Shown here: positions 62,301-64,000 of the stretch, piece after piece
Numbering within the stretch: position 1 is the stretch's first letter
Layout: each line of letters opens with the position of its first letter
Assembly: GCF_024713975.1 (NCBI RefSeq)
Contig: NC_091107.1
Span: forward strand, 11,955,501 to 12,019,500
Reading direction: 5' to 3'
Length of the DNA stretch: 64,000 nt
DNA from: Paralichthys olivaceus
Lineage: Eukaryota; Chordata; Actinopteri; Pleuronectiformes; Paralichthyidae
The notes under the pieces: model-generated
What the model was told of the DNA's origin: nothing
What the model saw: only the letters and a program-made list of their open reading frames with translations
Databases searched by the model: none
Position numbers and translations under genes: made by a program

Positions 62301-63890
62301 GAACCAATCTCCCAGATCCACCATTCAAAGCAGATCATAAACACACTGGGAATAGCCAGCTTCATGTAGGAACCCCACTCCTGCAAACAGTCAGTGGACC
62401 AGCCTGCAGATAGTTTCACAGAGAGAAAACATACTCAGTATGGCCTGTAGAGGACAACAGATGACTGCAGAGTGCTTACACGTTTCTTTTGCCTTTTGGC
62501 CTAGATGCATTTCTAGGAATGTAAATTCCTTCTTTGTTTGTGTTTATGAATTCACCTCCCCACGTCTGCAGATGGAGCTTCTTCCATCTGATGTAGCCAA
62601 ACAACAGCAGGCAGAGGGAGATTTGAGAGAGGCTGTTGGCGATCGCTGATCCTCTGCAAAAACAAACAGCAGAACATTTTTACAAATTGGAGAGGTGTCT
62701 GGTGACATGTAGCTGTGACTCCATCCCTCTCTTCAGGCAAAGATAGAGGGAAGGAAAGAGTCATAGGACATCAGCACTTATACAGTTGAAGTTATTGTGG
62801 TTTGAGCACACTTCATGTTTGAGGGTCTGATCGTTTAAAACAGGAAAAAACACAGAGGCCCAAACGGTTCAATGAATCAAATGTTTGTCCAACTGGACTT
62901 TGATCCACTCCTGTCAAAGCTCACCCTCCTTTCTTTACTCAGACTCCCTCTCTAAATAAAGTAAAGATAATAAACTTCAGTGTCGGACTGACTCGATTTG
63001 ATCAGATTCTTCTCAGATCAACAAGCCCACTTCTTTCCAAAGTCACCTGCAAGACCTCTCCTTCCAACAGTAAAATGATCAGAGGAGCGACAGAGTTTCT
63101 CTAAATGCTTAACTACTACATTTCATTGGTCATGGAAAAGTCAATGAGAGGCAGCACTTACATGACGCCCAACTGGAGGCTGAAGATTAAGACGTAATTG
63201 AACCCTAAGTTTAAAATGTTTGCCACTGCTGCGGTGTACATCTGAGGAAAAATAATCCCCTGCCAAACAAAAAGGACACACGATCAACTGCATGAACAAC
63301 AAACTGAAACTTGATTTGTATTTTTCTTTAAAGCAATGTCAGGAAAAGGTTCCCATCACAATACAAAGACAGTGGCGCTAGCACCTTGGTGAACTATGCT
63401 GTTCTTAGGTACAGAGATTTGAGATCAATGCCAACATTAGCATGCTAATATACTCACCATGTACGAACATAGACATGTTAGCAGGTATAAGATTTACCAT
63501 GATCACTATTCTAGTTTAGTGTGGTAGCATTTGCTGATTAGCACTCAACACAAGTACTGAATCAAAATTTGACTTGTTAAAAAATGTGAGCCTCATACTT
63601 CATGGCTTGAAAATATATTATAATGTCTTCTATTAATCATTCAACAAATTTTGTTTGACACAACTTATTAAATACGTCTCTGATGCAATTCATCTGACTG
63701 ATCAAAATGTCCGCAGATTGTCATGTTTTTATCCTGGAGTCCGACCATTGTTTTGGGGACACAAACTCTTTTCTAGTGGTTTATTTTTATTTTTTTTGAG
63801 GGAGAGGATTTACTGAATTTCAGTGCAGCAGTTTCGTGGACTTACTTGGTTTTGTAGGTAGGCAACCTGCAGGTGATACAGTAACATGGC
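58119..63890 (-). CDS. slc47a: Second SLC47/MATE transporter, 5' end beyond the window
   Basis: Twelve exons in transcript order: 63846-63890, 63162-63259, 62556-62653, 62290-62403, 61901-61968, 61513-61621, 60786-60861, 60635-60704, 60389-60521, 59070-59164, 58575-58679, 58119-58487. They give 459 in-frame codons plus a stop. Exon lengths 45, 98, 98, (114+68), 109, 76, 70, 133 and 95 equal those of the plus-strand gene, except that its 182-base exon is split here. The counterparts of exons 1-5 must lie past 64000; the last 110 bases show no exon 5. Retained blocks: [40 protein letters not shown] and LSNLVGYYCIGLPVGVALMF. The equivalents of human E273, E278 and E300 are kept; that of E389 is Asp (FFDALL), and the Arg of the GGVLRG motif is Val. 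After the 13th helix (LILRRGLVFLVSGL) there is a longer tail with two N-glycosylation sequons, NFT and NVS. No frameshift is visible, so the gene looks functional but diverged. Confidence 0.92.
59303..59392 (+). repeat. (TG)n microsatellite in a MATE intron
   Basis: About 40 TG units with GTGC variants towards the right end. Confidence 0.9.
59680..59749 (+). repeat. 14-base tandem repeat, five perfect copies
   Basis: The unit ATCATGTGACATAC is repeated five times without a mismatch, in the long intron between exons 60389-60521 and 59070-59164 of the minus-strand MATE gene. Each unit carries a TCATGTGA E-box. Confidence 0.95.
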
Positions 63891-64000
63891 CTGTAGCAGG
63901 GAGACACAAAGAGAACAGTTTACAGAAAAGAAGTAGTACAACTCTCAGATACCACGACTGTATACATGTCCAATAATTGATGTGTTGTGTGTAAATCGGG

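Overview
The window looks like nuclear DNA from a teleost fish, probably a spiny-rayed (percomorph-type) species. The evidence is split genes with GT-AG introns, long intergenic stretches, many CA/TG microsatellites, and degenerate copies of repeat families I recognise from fish genomes. I see no bacterial, plasmid, CRISPR or viral gene content, and no tRNA or rRNA gene. All assignments come from reading the sequence; no database search was possible.

Left part (1-12.9 kb): a compact six-exon gene on the minus strand (2269-3971). I assembled it from splice signals and matching reading phases; no single ORF shows it. It would encode an acidic protein of about 236 residues ending in a C2HC zinc finger that resembles the last finger of XAF1/TRAFD1-type proteins. 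I cannot give it a family name. It is surrounded by relics of LINEs, tRNA-like or non-autonomous repeats, and a Tc1-like element with terminal inverted repeats.

Middle-left (12.9-17.5 kb): vgf, the neurosecretory granin-like precursor, on the minus strand. Its whole coding region is one 674-codon exon. About 2 kb upstream lies a probable non-coding first exon and a compact promoter with a TATA box, an E-box, a perfect CRE and an almost perfect RE1/NRSE (REST) element at the presumed start site.

Middle (17.5-48.9 kb): about 31 kb with no convincing protein gene. It holds microsatellites, decayed repeats, a small inverted-repeat element flanked by a local duplication, and a few unique segments that look like candidate conserved regulatory elements.

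Right part (49.3-64 kb): two convergent SLC47/MATE (multidrug and toxin extrusion) transporter genes. The plus-strand gene is complete: 16 coding exons, 590 residues, every splice phase consistent. The minus-strand gene is cut by the window end; exons matching exons 6 to 16 of its neighbour are present (12 exons, 459 codons). Equivalent exons are the same length except that one exon of the plus gene is split by an intron in the minus gene. The minus gene has changed two positions in the transport core and carries a different, longer C-terminal tail. The two look like an old tandem/inverted duplicate pair whose 3' ends lie about 0.8 kb apart.
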